A stretch of 64,000 bases of DNA, taken from the NCBI RefSeq assembly GCF_964340395.1, contig NC_135566.1, forward strand, positions 2,904,501 through 2,968,500, read 5' to 3'. Each line of letters begins with the position of its first letter. The stretch's first letter is position 1. Shown in pieces: positions 49,847 through 63,972 of this stretch. Origin of the DNA: Glandiceps talaboti. Taxonomy: Eukaryota > Hemichordata > Enteropneusta > Spengelidae. The position numbers and the translations under genes are program-made. The notes beneath the pieces were generated by a model that had not been told where the DNA came from, did not search any database, and was given only the letters and a program-made list of their open reading frames with translations.

Positions 49847-51757
49847 CAATTCAAATCACTTGTAATTTCCTGCAATTTCAAATAAATCGGAGTTCGAGGA
49901 CAACCATTTTCGGTAACATCTACATTGAATGTTGGTGAACATGTCAGGGCGTGCGTAGGAGTCATTAAACATTAATTCAATGTAAGTAGTCGAGCCAATA
50001 ACATTTTAATAACTCCGTCCTTGAATATCTTGAATATCTTATGAAACTAGCTCCTAATTACTCGCAATGATTATGGCTTCATTTTTACTCTAAATGTCAG
50101 TTTCTACTCTTAAAATAGGTTATCGGGATTATATAATCACCATCATTTATGGACGAGCTCGTTGTAGGATATCAGCTAAATATCTGATCGATAGACTCTA
50201 AGAAAGGTGTTAGAATTCGCCATCAATAATTAGCGAACTGTCACAATAAACGCATTGACTAAAGCGCTCAATTTTCTGTCTTATAAATTGAAGAATCTAA
50301 CAAAACACACACTGGAACGCTCCAGTTTCTGTCTAAAGTACATTTACATTGAATGCAATACACATGATGAAGGAATCAAACCAATATTCGCTAAATGTCA
50401 CATCAACCCTCTCTAAAGATTAAACTTTTTTATTCGTTCTGTTGCCATGGCAACATCTATGATAACATCTACCTACAGTGACATCTTAAGGGCTCACCGT
50501 TAAAGTCCATTTGGTCGCAATAGTCCTTTTGATGCTTTAAATTTACTTCTTGTTCTAAGCGTCATATAATTATATTACCTAATAAATTCACTCTCTTAGC
50601 TTGATGCTTTTTTCTGAACCACTTAAATTCTTACAAAACGTCTTTAAGGTAGGACAAAAAGGACAATTATCATTATCTCCCGTATTGATGACGTGATTTC
50701 GAAAAACATCAGCGATCTAATGAGTATGTTGCTATGTACGGTTTGTGTATAAGATTCAGGCGTCTTAATTGTTTAGGTTGTCTTCAGCGGATGCCTTAAT
50801 GGTGAAAACACAGGCTCCTTTGCGGCAATAAAGTTAAAACGGTAACCCTATAACATGTTAGTGAATCGAAGCGTGTCGATTCGTCGTGTGGGAGCTTGAG
50901 TAGTCGTGTTGTGTTATTTTCGAAGAGTTGGACAAAGCAAGGGATTTCCTTTAAAGCAGTAATGTGAAGCAAACAAAGCAACCTGTACTGGAAATATTAA
51001 TCAACAATTCTCAAACAAAGTGCATATTTTTATACATTACGTGTATGTTGACTCGTTTCAAGAACCACAGCCAGAAGTAATATTTAAAGACTGTACGTGC
51101 ACTAAGAGAGAGAACGAAACCTTGACAAATATATTCCTAGGGGGAAAATCAAGAAAAAATACTTGGTCTATTTATAACATTATATTTATTTGATGAACGA
51201 CTTCTGATTTCACAGATTTCGAATAAATGCCCACGGACTTGTTGATGCACAGACTGGTATCCATTTAGGTCTATTCATATTTGATTTGATATATTATCCT
51301 CAAAATACTACTAACATGCCTGATGTACCACCCTTGCATGTAACACAACGGTTCTTTTATTATATTTTGGTCAGTAAACAAGTACACGCTCATACATTTT
51401 GGGTTTTGCTCATGTCGGTAAATTAAATATTTATGGTCAGTATGGTTGTTACAGTTGTGGTCGATACAGCTGTATAGGATATGCGAAAGGGGCGTAGAAT
51501 AGGTGTACATTGGAATCTACACGGCCCACTTAATATATGTGTATGTAAGCGCTTTCTATGTATTATAGGGCTGTCCAATTTTAGTCTTGTCATTTGTCCA
51601 TGTTATTAAAGTTTGACATAGACCCAGGGCCAGGACCCAGGTAAGTTCTACACGTTGTTTTTATATCCATCCACACATTATTTTTCACTGGAAGTATATG
51701 AGTATATCCACTCAAATATCACATTGTCTTTTTAAGAACTGTACGTGCACCAACAGA

Positions 51758-51922
51758 ATGAAAGCCAGGCATATTTTCCTAAGGTTTCTGTTCCTTCTAC
51801 TGTCTGTGATTATCGGAAGTCATTTGTTACCTCTAGCTACAGATAAATGTCTTCACAAAGCAAGAAACGGTCCTCTTTTACTACCTGGAGTGCCTCTTGT
51901 TGGTTTGACTAAATCAAATTAA
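51758..51922 (+). CDS. Candidate short secreted or signal-anchored peptide
   Basis: From ATG at 51758 (A at -3) a 54-residue frame starts MKAR, followed by a hydrophobic core (IFLRFLFLLLSVIIGSHLL) and a short tail with one Cys (ATDKCLHKARNG, then LLLPGVPLVGLTKSN). This looks like a signal peptide plus a peptide of about 30 residues. An upstream in-frame ATG at 51698 would instead make a 74-residue type II anchor. AATAAA is at 52080. It is unrecognised, lies opposite to the WSCD gene, and could be the first exon of an unseen gene or chance. Confidence 0.3.
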   Translation: MKARHIFLRFLFLLLSVIIGSHLLPLATDKCLHKARNGPLLLPGVPLVGLTKSN

Positions 51923-52747
51923 CACTGCCCATAGAATTCAATTATGGCTGCGCTTGCCATGTTTGTTCAATATTATCATGATTATCTGCCGTTACATGAT
52001 TTCTAAGGTATGAAACTGTACTTTCATCAGGACAATCTCAGCTTCATGTCTAATCTGGATCACAACACAGACGTAAGAAAATAAATCACTGATTTGATTA
52101 CTTCGCACTGCCTTTGTTGTTTTCCCGCTAAGTTTGATTGATTTCCTTTGCCCCCTCTGTATGTTCAACATCCTTCCTTACTTAGAGTACAGTATCCGAT
52201 ATCATCTTGAAATAGCAATAATAAAAACATTCAAAGTCTCGTAATGAGCTTGCTGACGTACAGAACGAAGGGTGCATTTCTGTTCGATTCAGCGAGGGGC
52301 TTTAAGGCCGTAATTCTACCAGTGACGTCACTTCCTGTCATCGCCCTACCACGTTGATACAAGATACAAAAAAATCATACAAATAATTTTCCTATGCTTG
52401 AAAACATCCTCATACTGAATTTACATATCCATCCACACTTTACATGCTTATCAACTCAGCGGACCACCGGTCAGTGATATCATATTGTCTTCATCTGGAC
52501 AAACATATCCCTGCACGTTTTGATAAATTTGCCTCTTGAAGTAGTTTCATAGATTAAATTATTGAAGGGGCTATAGTATGATCTGGCCATCATCAGTATT
52601 GGTTTGAATAATTTCAAAAAATAGATGCACCAAATAAAATCCACACAAAAACACACTTGAATTTCACCAGGCCTATTGTAGCACTATTGCTGTATTATAT
52701 TTACAGAACCTTAAAAGACAGCGTGTATGGGGTGGACGTGTGCTTGT

Positions 52748-52822
52748 TTATGTGTGTGTGGGGGGGGGGGGGGGGGTGGGGGTGGACGTGTGCTTGTTTG
52801 TGCGCGCGCGTGTGTGTGTGTG
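52748..52822 (+). repeat. Poly-G run and (TG)n flanked by a duplicated 20-mer
   Basis: About 17 consecutive G, then GTGGACGTGTGCTTGTTT, which also occurs just before the G run (near 52731), then CG/TG repeats. The run could form a G-quadruplex. Confidence 0.8.
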
Positions 52823-52908
52823 TAATTTGGAATATGGAATTGTACAAATGATATTACACACTTTATGACTTACATTGTTAGTACACACGGGGAATCTCTC
52901 TTTTTGGA

Positions 52909-52911
<3 letters not shown>

Positions 52912-53005
<94 letters not shown>
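52912..53005 (+). repeat. (TA)n microsatellite
   Basis: About 46 perfect TA units. Confidence 0.95.
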
Positions 53006-53006
<1 letters not shown>

Positions 53007-54599
53007 TCTCTCAGTTCAGTTGTGCTAGAAATCAGGTTTGCTCAAAGAGTTCTTGGTGTGAGCTCGTTGAAACTGCATATAACCTAGGAACTGTGCGAAG
53101 CCTATGTGTGTAAAATTAAAGTTGTGTATTTCGACAAGTAGCTGGGTATTTTGTATCATTACGTTGACAGGTATACAAAAACAATGATTCATCGCAGTTT
53201 ACAACTGTGACGACCTAAAATTCACAATGGGTGGGCCTCATCTGGCGCAATATGTCTCACATCTACTTGTGCATCATATTCAAATGTATCACGTGGTGTG
53301 AAGGGGTTTACAATGGCTTTTGATTTAATATACGGGGAAGGATTCGAATATCAAAGCCTGGCGTGTCTTCATTGACTGCATCTAATGACGTAACAAAAGA
53401 CTGACGTTTGCATATTGTGTGGATCGATTCGCTGCTATGGTAAAAATTACAGCTTTACCAGAACATAAAGCCTTCTATTGTTCAAGACATGCCGAATATA
53501 CAATACTGACTTCGAAATTCATTGCCTTTCCCATTTCCTGATTATTTACCTTTTGTGGTAACTTTTTCAGGTTTTAATAATAACTTAATAGTACATGGTT
53601 GTCGATAATTGTTTTACAGTTTCCTTAATGCCGGGATACAATTTACATTCACATTTAGAGTAAGTTGGTGTGTAGGCTATTGACTTGCGACTGTGTCCTT
53701 TCAAATGGGGAAACAATATTACCGTAACTGCAAAAGTCGATTGTAACAACAGAATTAGTATAAAGGCAATCAACTCTGTGTTGATTTATATTCAGTGGAC
53801 GTGAGTGGAATAAAATGCTCTGCAAAGTTACGACCAATAATCAAAGTGATTAAACTATATAGCAGGCGTTTGAAGGGAGCATTCAAGCCAATCTAATGTA
53901 GGTATGTTTAGGAGTTGACGAATTCTTCGCTATTCATCACCATATACGGTGATTGGAAGCATTTAAGTACCTTAATATGTCGTAATATCCGATACACTGT
54001 CGCGTCAATGTCTCTCAAGATTGGCATACAAGTCGAGACTGTATCCAAAAAGCAAACGTTTTAAGTAACATATAGATGTTTTCGGTTCAATGGTGTTTGT
54101 AGATGAATGATTCATACCTAGTTCTGCTACATCATACCAAGAATACAAACCATTCCCGAGAGTGCAATAGGATTATCAGATTAAAATTGATCATTGCATC
54201 AGTGTCTCCTTTGACAGGAGTTACGGAGGATTATTCAGAGGCTAAAATGACCACGACAGTCGCACCGATATTATATTACGAAACGATCTGACTGACCATT
54301 TACAATCGAATTTACTGAGATATTGGGTCTTGGACAATGCAAACGGAAGTGGATAGACAGTGAGGCATCTGACCTTTGCCCTATTGCGCATCGTACCTTT
54401 TGACATCCACTGCGCAATTTAGAGGCACAATCTTTTAATAGTCGTCGTCAACTTCAAGCTCCAAATACGACAGACTGGCAATTTCCCATATAATTCTATG
54501 AAAGGGTATATTGCTGTCATCTTGAATTGACAGCTTCTCGTTTAAAATTCATAGTCTGTCGTTTCGCCACTTCATTCTATTGACAAGGAAATAACTTCA

Positions 54600-55345
54600 A
54601 TTTTCCCTGCTTGAGTTGGAACAATATAATCGTTTATGTGAATTCACGTTCTGTTTCATCAAATCTTAGTAAATCGAAGAACATGTATATGTATTGTAAT
54701 CGTACATGTTGCCAAGTGGCCTCTTAAGGGAAAAATCTCAGACTTTCATTCTACACATAAATCACACCTTTTTCCTGTCTGCGCACGAATCAAGATGCTG
54801 AAAGCTTACCTCATAAATTGTACATGAAGATAGGAATTCGAACAGGAATTCGTTGCATTATATGACAAACGAATCGTCAAGTTTTTCAGTACCTTAGTGC
54901 TTAACTGTTATGCATCAAACTATAGATGTTTCTCTCCAACGGCTATGATCAAACTATGGTTTTCGAATATTGGGAATGAACGCATTGAAAATGTAGATAT
55001 TGCAAAATGCATTCATGAGACTGATGAGTTCATCCATTGCCGTTTATGAAGTTAGGTTTTGATAACAGCAATATAAAACATGTTCTAGATTTTGAGACTG
55101 TATGGTTTTCCATTTCCACAGCTTGACTCGGAAAGTTTTAAGAATCCTTTATCTGAATTCACATCCTGTTTGATAATGACGTTATTACATGGAAGTAAAT
55201 ACATTAAATCTCAGGGTAAACTCTCGGAAGAGAGACGGAGAAATGCATCAAAATATGAGTTTTGAATAATGGAGAATAAACACCTTGAAGTGTAGCTGTT
55301 GCATAAATGCATGCATCCCTTGCAGTTGGGTTTTGACAGCAGTAA
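54600..55345 (+). repeat. Old, weak tandem duplication, period about 514 bp
   Basis: GTGAATTCACGTTCTGTTT at about 54639 matches CTGAATTCACATCCTGTTT at about 55153, and GTTAGGTTTTGATAACAGCA near 55053 matches GTTGGGTTTTGACAGCAGTA near 55325, with further similarity between. Divergence is high and the limits are uncertain. Confidence 0.4.
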
Positions 55346-55969
55346 TTTACGTTGAATGATATGTATAGCACAAAAAGAATCACGTCCCTGACCCCGAGAC
55401 AAGAAAGCATAGTCACATAGGGTGTAGGAGATGTACTGTCAGGTGTGTGAAAGATAAATGTAGCTTTCCAGCAATGCCCGGGCACCTTTTACATTTGGTT
55501 GTCTTGTTTAATACAAAACATATTTTCACTCAGCCGAGGAAAATCGAGTAACATGAGGGGCCTTGTGTCACTACTAGATCAAGAGCCAGACCTTAACCGC
55601 TGGGATTCCATCATACCTTTTCTGAAAGCTCACAATATGAACTTATGAAAATTGACGGTGACATCTGAGAAATTTCGCGAAATGTGTTTAAATGCGAAGC
55701 ATTGTCAAATTTTCAGAAACACCAATACTATGATAAACTTTAATATCTCAAGCGTAATCGAAACGAAATAAAAGGGTATTCTTATGTCTTGAATCATTAA
55801 CATTATTTCAATTCCAGTACCATGACAACCATGTTAAATTCCAGTAAATTCAAGTTCATATTTCTTGAAACAACAAAGCTAAAGGTGACATAAATAACCA
55901 ACAGTGAACCAAATATATGGCTAGCTGATACTCAATATATCGTGGGTTTTTGGTACAACATACATACTT

Positions 55970-56327
55970 GTTTAAAATAGCGCCAATGGCGTTAGAGTAC
56001 AACTGTATTTGGCTGTTGCTACAGGTAGAGCATGCTCTTGTTGCTAGGCATACTTTGTTACATTTTTGGAACCGTATCCCTGATTGGATCATGTCATAAA
56101 CAATTCTTAATATAAACATCCCTAAGATTGCTTCCACCAAATTTCAGACCGATCTGCCAAGTAAGTCTTGAGTTTAAGTTTCTTGATCAAAATTCTAATT
56201 TTTGACCCAAACGCACATCTCTAATGCGATCATTTTTTTTCAACAATTTCCCAACTAAACTCCAAAAGTAATGTCTCCACCAAATACCAAGGCAATCGGT
56301 TGAGCGGTTCTTGGGTTTAAGTCATCC

Positions 56328-56388
<61 letters not shown>

Positions 56389-56420
56389 GGTATAACATAA
56401 ACTTCCCTTACGGGAGGTAA
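55970..56420 (+). repeat. Interspersed repeat family R2, copy 2, ending in (CAGA)n and hairpin
   Basis: Matches 3600-4240 (landmarks AAATAGCGCCAA, TTTCAGACCGATCTGCC, TAATGCGATCATTTTT, ACCAAGGCAATCGG). It ends in CAGA units at 56330-56388 and then CTTCCC-TTAC-GGGAGG with a TAAAA tail. The similarity may extend left toward 55,860. Confidence 0.7.
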
Positions 56421-57495
56421 AAACCACTGCATTCTCAATATACGTCATAGAAATGATGTCATTTCTCCTGACAATTCTAACATCACGTTATGTATAGGTA
56501 CGATATATAATGTAATAAATTATCAATATAAGCCTAAGATTATGAACATACAATATGAATGCCAAGGCGGACATTAACCATACCACTTTATCAATACATG
56601 ATGATTGGATACTCATGTGTGTATATACGCAAACCATAGATCATCAATCGCCTACGGACATGCATGTATACAAATTGTAATCACTATACGTGCAAACTCT
56701 TGGCTTGATAATTAAATTGCCATGCCACTGAATTTTTCACTGACGACAATTATAAAATTTCCACCGATCATTCATCATTGATTAATCGAGTTCCTTGACG
56801 CACTTCTATATTGTGTTCCGTCGTTGTTTCCGAACCCCTCGGCATCTTACTATGTATGTCAGCCATGTTGACCATGCCAGACAACTGCATAGACAACTTG
56901 CTGGAACGATATAGCTAACATGTTCACATCATTTCGTTCACCAAGTTGGGTTTTATCGTTCATGAACATTAAAAAAATGTATTTCTATGCCTGTTGTACA
57001 CGCTATTTCGGTTCGCTAGAACGGTGTAGCTTACTACATTTCTACATCATTTCGTTCACCCAGTTGAGTTTCATTGTTGTATGCTTTAAAAATTTTAAAA
57101 GAGTGGGTTTCTACGCCTTTGTATAACAATTTCAGCTCGTGAGAACGACATATGTAGCTGATTCCAAGTCCTTTCCCTATCATTCCATCACGGAGTTTAG
57201 TTTTATCATCCTACGTGTAAGTAATGTAAGAATTTCTCTATGATGTTGTATAACGTTTTGATCAGAAATGGTGTAATAACACCACTATAAGATTACTTTT
57301 TAAATCATTAGTTTGGGCCAAATAGCTTTTTGGATTGATACTTGAGTGAGTAATTCTGAATACACACCAGTCTTATTTCTTACTGTAATACGACTTTAAT
57401 TACGTATTTCACATAAGTCTCCGTGCCAGAATTCAACATCCTTTATGAGTTTAAAGAAAATGAAAACGCAATCTGAAGAGAAATTAACTGAAACA

Positions 57496-57629
57496 TACAT
57501 ACATACATACATGCATACATACATGCATACATACATACATACATACATACATACATACATACATACATACATACATACATACATACATACATACATACAT
57601 ACATACATACATACATACATACATACATA
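57496..57629 (+). repeat. (CATA)n tetranucleotide microsatellite
   Basis: About 33 units, with two CATG variants near the left end. Confidence 0.95.
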
Positions 57630-58181
57630 GTATTGTAGCGATGATCAAATATATCAGGATATTAACTATACAGTACTATTTTCTTCTAAAATGTCGGTTA
57701 GAATCGATTTAGATAAAATGTGTACTTTTATCACGTTTTCTTTCAAAGTTGGTTTCAGAACCTTCGTCGTTTTCTAAACTAGCTGTTAACCAAATCAATA
57801 TCTACATTTATGGGGAAGAGAACGTGTGAACATTATACGCACTGTACACTTGCCGCTATAGATTATTTTACATATGACATTCAATATTTTTCCATTAAAT
57901 CCTCTACTTCATCAGGTCTGCAATTCAAACTACTTACAATAATGTAATTGTCCATTTCCATCTAATTTCCACGTTGTAAAGGGTTCCGATCGATGGTCAA
58001 TTATTTCTGTAGTTGTAATACGTTTGAGTTTTTTTAATTTTCATTTTCCTGATAAGTACAATAAATGTGTTCCCTGCGCTGGCCATAAGATTTTTAGATT
58101 AACATAAAACTTCGTCATGGTCTGATTGAAACATACAGTGAACACGTTTCATGTGAGTATTTATAATAAATGCATACGTGT

Positions 58182-58383
58182 GTGCGTGCGCGCGCACATA
58201 CATACATACATACATACATACATACATACATACATACATACATACATACATACATACATACATACATACATACATACATACATACATACATACATACATA
58301 AATACATATATACGCACGCACGTACGCACGCACACACACATATATACATATATGCTTGTGCATTATGGCAGACAGACGGACAT

Positions 58384-58434
<51 letters not shown>

Positions 58435-58535
58435 AACAAACAAACACAGACAGAGACAGACACACACATACACACACATACATACACACACACTCTCTCT
58501 CTCTCTCTCTCATTCATTCATTCATTCATTCATTC
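58182..58535 (+). repeat. Mixed microsatellite cluster
   Basis: In order: CATA (58198-58301), CG-rich ACGC pieces, ACAG (58368-58430), AAAC, CA, CT and ATTC units. All long frames across it are artefacts. Confidence 0.93.
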
Positions 58536-58739
58536 TATGTCACTTGCAGTTATTGTTTCTTCTTTGTTCCCGTGTATCGGTTGCCTTACAGTACTGCCAG
58601 ACAGACAGGCACAATGCAATGGCCAAATACAGACACCGGCTGTTAATTTTTGTGTGTCAAAGTACAGAAGTACGAGTAGCACTTGATGAGAAACTCTCAC
58701 ATGTCACATCAATTGCCTAGTACAGTTCAGCATTAAAAA

Positions 58740-61003
58740 CCTTTTAGTACAAACAATGTATAACATGAGTTCATTTGTATTGCAAGATTTCGAGTAGAGC
58801 CATGGATTGGGAGATACACGTGAAACGATTTTGTATTTTCAGACGTCGGGTTTACATGTATCATTACTGACAAATCTGAATATAAATTGACTGATGAGGC
58901 GAATGAACAAAAAGCTTTCAACTTTATAATATACAAAAACAGCAGCAGCAGTTACACAGTTTTAGTAGTGTAGTCAGGAACTAAAACTAACGATAGCATC
59001 TGTTTCTATTGTCCGTGGACATAGTTGCTGGTAATAGCAAATCGAATAAGAAGACCATGTCATAATCCATTAGCTGCATGGGCAATCTAATATGTACAAC
59101 TGTCTACAAACTGATCAATGTGATAGGCTAGGTAATGATCACTGTCATTTCACAGGATAGTATTGTTAGAATTCATGGAGATATTCAGTGCATAGCTGTT
59201 TGGGGTTCTTCCTATTGAAATTTCGTCTTCCTATATCACTATCAAATTGGCGAAAAGTGGAGAAATGTCGAACTCAAATCAATAAAATGCTAATGCATCC
59301 TTTTCACCTCGACTTGGATGTAAAATTGATTTTAGCATATAAAATTCAACGATTTCCCAACTTTAAACTTTGTGCATGGTGTCGATTTGCCATGTATTAA
59401 ACATTATTGCTGTGTGCCATGTAAGAAGATTTCTCAATATTCAAGACAGATGGGGAGATAGACGCAAGAAAATGGTCTCTAAATCCTAGAGGGTTTCTCC
59501 CTTTCATCATTACCGCCATGACCCTTTATGTACTAAAGAAAGAGCAAAGATTTATTTCCGAAAAAATTATTCTCAAGATAATTAATTCCTGCATTTTCTA
59601 GTTTTAATAATATTAATTTCATTTATTGAATTAAATCAATACGTTCCTCGCCAAATGAAATTATCTCTTTTAAAGGCAAAATTTATTGGGTTCGGAAAAT
59701 TTTCCTTTACAAGTAATGTCCCGAAAAATATTTGTTCATTAATTCGTACATAAGGAGCCGAAATATTGTTTTATCTTGAGGGTGATTGGACAATCCATAC
59801 ACTGTTAACCGATTGTTGGGAAAAATTTGAATTATTTCACTCTTTGAATGAGTCCAAGAAATACAGGGACATTGCTTTCACTTTTTAAGGAGAAAATGTG
59901 AACACAACTGCAAGGGTGCAAAGAGTATCATTGTTTTCCTGCCATTTTAGATGACAAAATGTCGCGTCAATGTATATGAATAGGAAAACATTGTAATTAT
60001 CATCACCGACAATAAATCACAACTGTTTGCAATTGTGGTGTGGTCATGTGCTATAAAACGGATTGCCTTGTTGTATTCGTGTTGAAGCAAACAACATGTC
60101 ATCGAGTTGACAAAACGGTGTAATGCACACGCTCACCGATCTATAGAAAACATTACATACAGATCATTATGCCATTGTATGCAAGTGTTTACCATCTCAT
60201 GTAACTCGGTCTGGGCTGATTACGATGATACTTATACATGTACTAGTTACTTGTGATATTCTGTTAATATTTCCCGTGTCTGGATTGAAATGTCGTAAGT
60301 ACAGTTACTGTAGGGTCATTGACTATAGTTTGTCGTGGCCTGAGCGCTGACAAGTGGACTGAGGTACCGGTAAGATGTAAAGATACCGATTGGTTAACTT
60401 CATAGATCATCGACGTGACGACATCAGACACGTCGACAAACCTAACGATGTGTTGTGTAGATTCTTCACATTGTATGTTGAAATATGGTGGCGATGCTAT
60501 TTCGATGTCAACACTTCAGTAGTATAATATAAATCACTATATCGCGTCGTTCAAACAGTCACATGACGAATCAACATTAGTTGCGATCGAAGAATCTTTG
60601 AAGAAAAATTACTTAAAATTACAAAACTCGATTTGAAATGAACAACTGTTACACCAATAGCTTTGAAAAACCCATTTACAAAGATGCAACAGAGATTATA
60701 ATAAAATACAAAGATGACGGGTTTGAAAGGCAAAATGATTGATTTCGGAAATAAAACGATTTTTATCTGGGGATTAATAATAATCATATAATTTTATTGC
60801 CATTTGCATAAAAAATGCATTGGAAATTGGCTTTCTACGTGCACTTAGAAAAAGAGGTGAATAAAATTGAAAACTAAAGATTGGAAAGAAAACAACAATT
60901 GAATAAAATATGGAAAGAAAATGTAAGTAAAATTAATGTAACATAGCAAACAAGTTTGACAAGTTAGTCGACCACAGTGCTGTTTACTCGTTAAGATCCA
61001 AAA
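58740..61003. other. No gene seen
   Basis: AT-rich sequence with short motif-free frames on both strands. I found no exon with family similarity, no clear interspersed repeat and no RNA gene. Confidence 0.5.
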
Positions 61004-61038
61004 ATGTCCGCCGAGACTGGCCCAGATACCGTACAAGG
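61004..61038 (+). CDS. Possible first coding exon, unknown gene
   Basis: ATG in the context AAAAATGT opens MSAETGPDTVQ in locally GC-rich, coding-like sequence that ends at a possible donor CAAG-GTATTT. The open frame runs on to 61294, but there it becomes AT-rich and motif-free. No downstream exon was recognised, so this is speculative. Confidence 0.15.
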
Positions 61039-63149
61039 TATTTTGACTGTCACCATAATGTTGTCTATTATTTATGCTTTACGATTTCAGAGAACATACT
61101 TGATCAAAAATATAAAAAGCAGGCTCCACTACTCACGATTTGGTTGGTTGTTCACTGGCAAAATAATTTGCAGATACGACGGCTTTCAACTCGTCGCCTA
61201 CCTCATTGCCATATATTTAAGCAATAAACTACCCCGAGGTTTGTACCAGTTGCAGTTGACATTAATGGAGTCAACTGGTCAAACCAAGCCTTAGGGTATA
61301 CCATTCCCAGGGTGGTTTATTGCTATTATGTTATACCATTACATTGAAACATAAATCTTTGAGGGGACCTTCAAGCTCTATGTTTGAAATTTGCAACGAA
61401 TTTCATTTTTCAAAAACTGGAAAACAAACTGTGGTTTGGAATGGAAATAAAGTGCTAGTATATTGGCCCCGGAATTTGAATATCGGTTGAATTTGTTATT
61501 ATGTGATTACCTCCTGGATGATCCCACAATATGAAGCCAAGGATAGTGCCACTAAACTTACATTTAAAACAATGATTCACATGATACAGTGCAGAGAATC
61601 AATGTGTGTGATTTTGTTGATTTTGTACAGTTAACAATTTCAATATTGTAAATGGTTTGAGGCTAGATTCATTTTGTGGCAGTTTTAGTACATGATCTGT
61701 TTTGTGGTGTCTGCTTTTTGTAGTCAAGAACGACATGATAGAGGTCTGTGTTGAACCGCCCTAAGGCAATGATTTTGAGTAAACCGTCAGTGGACAATTC
61801 TGGGGCTTTCGAAATCACATTCATTTCTCTAAGATACGGCCGATATCAGCGTTCAGCATTGACGACTTTGTGTTATGCTTAGTAGGGATCGACAACATCA
61901 ACCGTCAAATAATATTCTCATTCAGGGCCACTTGGAGGCATGCCAACTGTACTATATCACTATTTTAGCACAGTTATTATGTCTAGACCAATCACATCTC
62001 TAGACTTGCACCATCAATATTGGAGTACAAAATATAATATAATTGATATTATTTTTCATATTCATTATCTCAGATGATTGGTGTAAGCTTTAACATATAT
62101 ATAGGGTCTGACGCTCCATTCTTCAGTGCTGCCAATATATCAAGATGGTAATTTCTATCCGAGACAAGATTCCAAATTTCCTACCTCGTTGTCTGCTGGG
62201 GGAGGGCAAAGTCAAATTGTTTCTTTGACAATGCGCAAGTTATGATTGCTACTTGCTGGTGGTCTATCCTGAGTACCTTTAATGGCTATAGTATGGATTC
62301 TATCGCGGCAATTACAACGAAAGCACTATCGCTGCTTGAGGTATCGGGAAGCACAAATAGAAACAGTCAATTCCGTTTGTTCTGGCCTTTCATCCCAAAG
62401 TAACCTTTTCATTAATTCTACTCCTTGTATTCAGATACATATACAAACATCGCCTTTATGTTCTTTGTAATACCGATTGAATCCACAAGGTAAACCACAA
62501 ATTAAATGTAATGTAATATATTTTAATCTCCCATTATGGGCGTTGACAGGAAGACAGCGTTCCTAAGGAGAAAGGCTTTATAGAGCAGAACGACAAGTTG
62601 TCCATTACAACTCTCTACTTTATTGTGTTAGTTATTCACTTAAAAGGTCAGTGTTTACCATTGCTACGGCAAATCGACGACGTATAAAAGTATAACACGT
62701 TTACCAATTCAAAGCGGCACATAGTTTTGTTAGGGATCTATGCTAACATTAGAAGATACTATATTTGTACTCCTGTCAATAGAACAAACAAGCATGGGTT
62801 CGGAGTTGACACGGTTCAGGGTCATAATTTTGTATAGCTGTAAAATGAGAGTAATTTCGAATCTTGCAAGCCTACACCATCCCTCATCCACACTGGGGAC
62901 TATATACTGATAGTAAACCTCACATGTCGTAATTACACAAAGATATAAATATCGGGAAATTGCGTCATGATGGATTTGTAATAATTATTGTCATTAGTGT
63001 GAAATAAATGTTTCATTACATAAATGAAAATATGACACAAATGGATTGTCACCAACTTGTACATTTTACGGCAAACTTATTGTGCAAATGTCTCGACTCT
63101 GAAATACAAAACTTCATAATTTATTGACCAATATGCTAGCTGACATTGA

Positions 63150-63900
63150 ATATGGAGATCAAAGGTAAGGGTCTAGATATGGAAAGAAAGCTGACCTTTG
63201 GGTCATAGACATTTAAATGGAGTCGTCGTTTATTCAATTTCTTGGGTTAACACGGAAAGAAATATTTTGGTCATTTCACCTTGAAAATGTTTGTCAAGAT
63301 CAAAGGTCACTGTCTCATTAGAAAGCTCATCATTGATAATGTAGGGGTAGACACTAGAATGGTGTCCATGTGTATCAAACTTTTGGCGATAACATGCAAA
63401 ATGTGTTTGTGTATCACAAACATGGCCGCCATTTTGCTATTCAGGTCATGGTCGTGAAATTAAGTGCCATGCAAATGCCTCACATAGTAAAAACCACATG
63501 ATTAAAACCTCATCATCACTTGAAATATGTTATTCAAAAAGCTATGCAGATAGCCAAAATTGGCTATTTGACCTTAAAAAACACTTTCAAGGTCAAGGGT
63601 CAGGGTCTTGAAAGAAAGTTCATATTTGATAATATGCATATGGGTGTAGACACTTGAATGGAGTTACTACTTATTATACCTCCAAAGTTATGACGCATAT
63701 TGTGAAATTTAACAACAAATATGGCCGCCATTCGACCATATTTGATTCAGTCGTAAAACAAAGAGGTGTGCACATCTCATGTAGTATGTTACCTTTATGT
63801 CAGGTTTGGTTGAAATCAATTGACGCATGCCAGAGAACCAGAGATAGGAGGGTGAACACACGCACGGACGGACGGAACCCAACACATAAGACTAAAGAAG
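63150..63900 (+). repeat. Interspersed repeat family R1, copy 3
   Basis: Repeated modules GGTCA(A/C)...TTGATAAT, GTAGACACT.GAATGG and AAATATGGCCGCCATT occur at least twice, followed by CGGACGGACGG near 63868. Orientation matches copies 1 and 2. No GC-rich hairpin was noticed after this tail. Confidence 0.65.
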
Positions 63901-63972
63901 TTGTCAGTCATATACATATAAAGCTATATATTCTAACATTTTGCATTTAGAAAACTGTATTTGTGAATAATA

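Noticed and set aside
53585-53790. Minus-strand hydrophobic frame considered as the missing WSCD anchor exon
   Set aside because: No ATG in the frame (it opens at TTG) and no donor of the required phase.
55010-55035. Second CTGATGAG motif considered as a hammerhead core
   Set aside because: No stem II followed by GAAA nearby; chance match.
55856-56140. 94-residue minus-strand frame similar to one at about 3.9-4.2 kb
   Set aside because: The similarity is explained by the shared non-coding repeat R2, and the frame is not maintained between copies.
58126-58720. Frames of 180-186 residues
   Set aside because: Built from CATA, ACAG and CA microsatellites; no unique domain.
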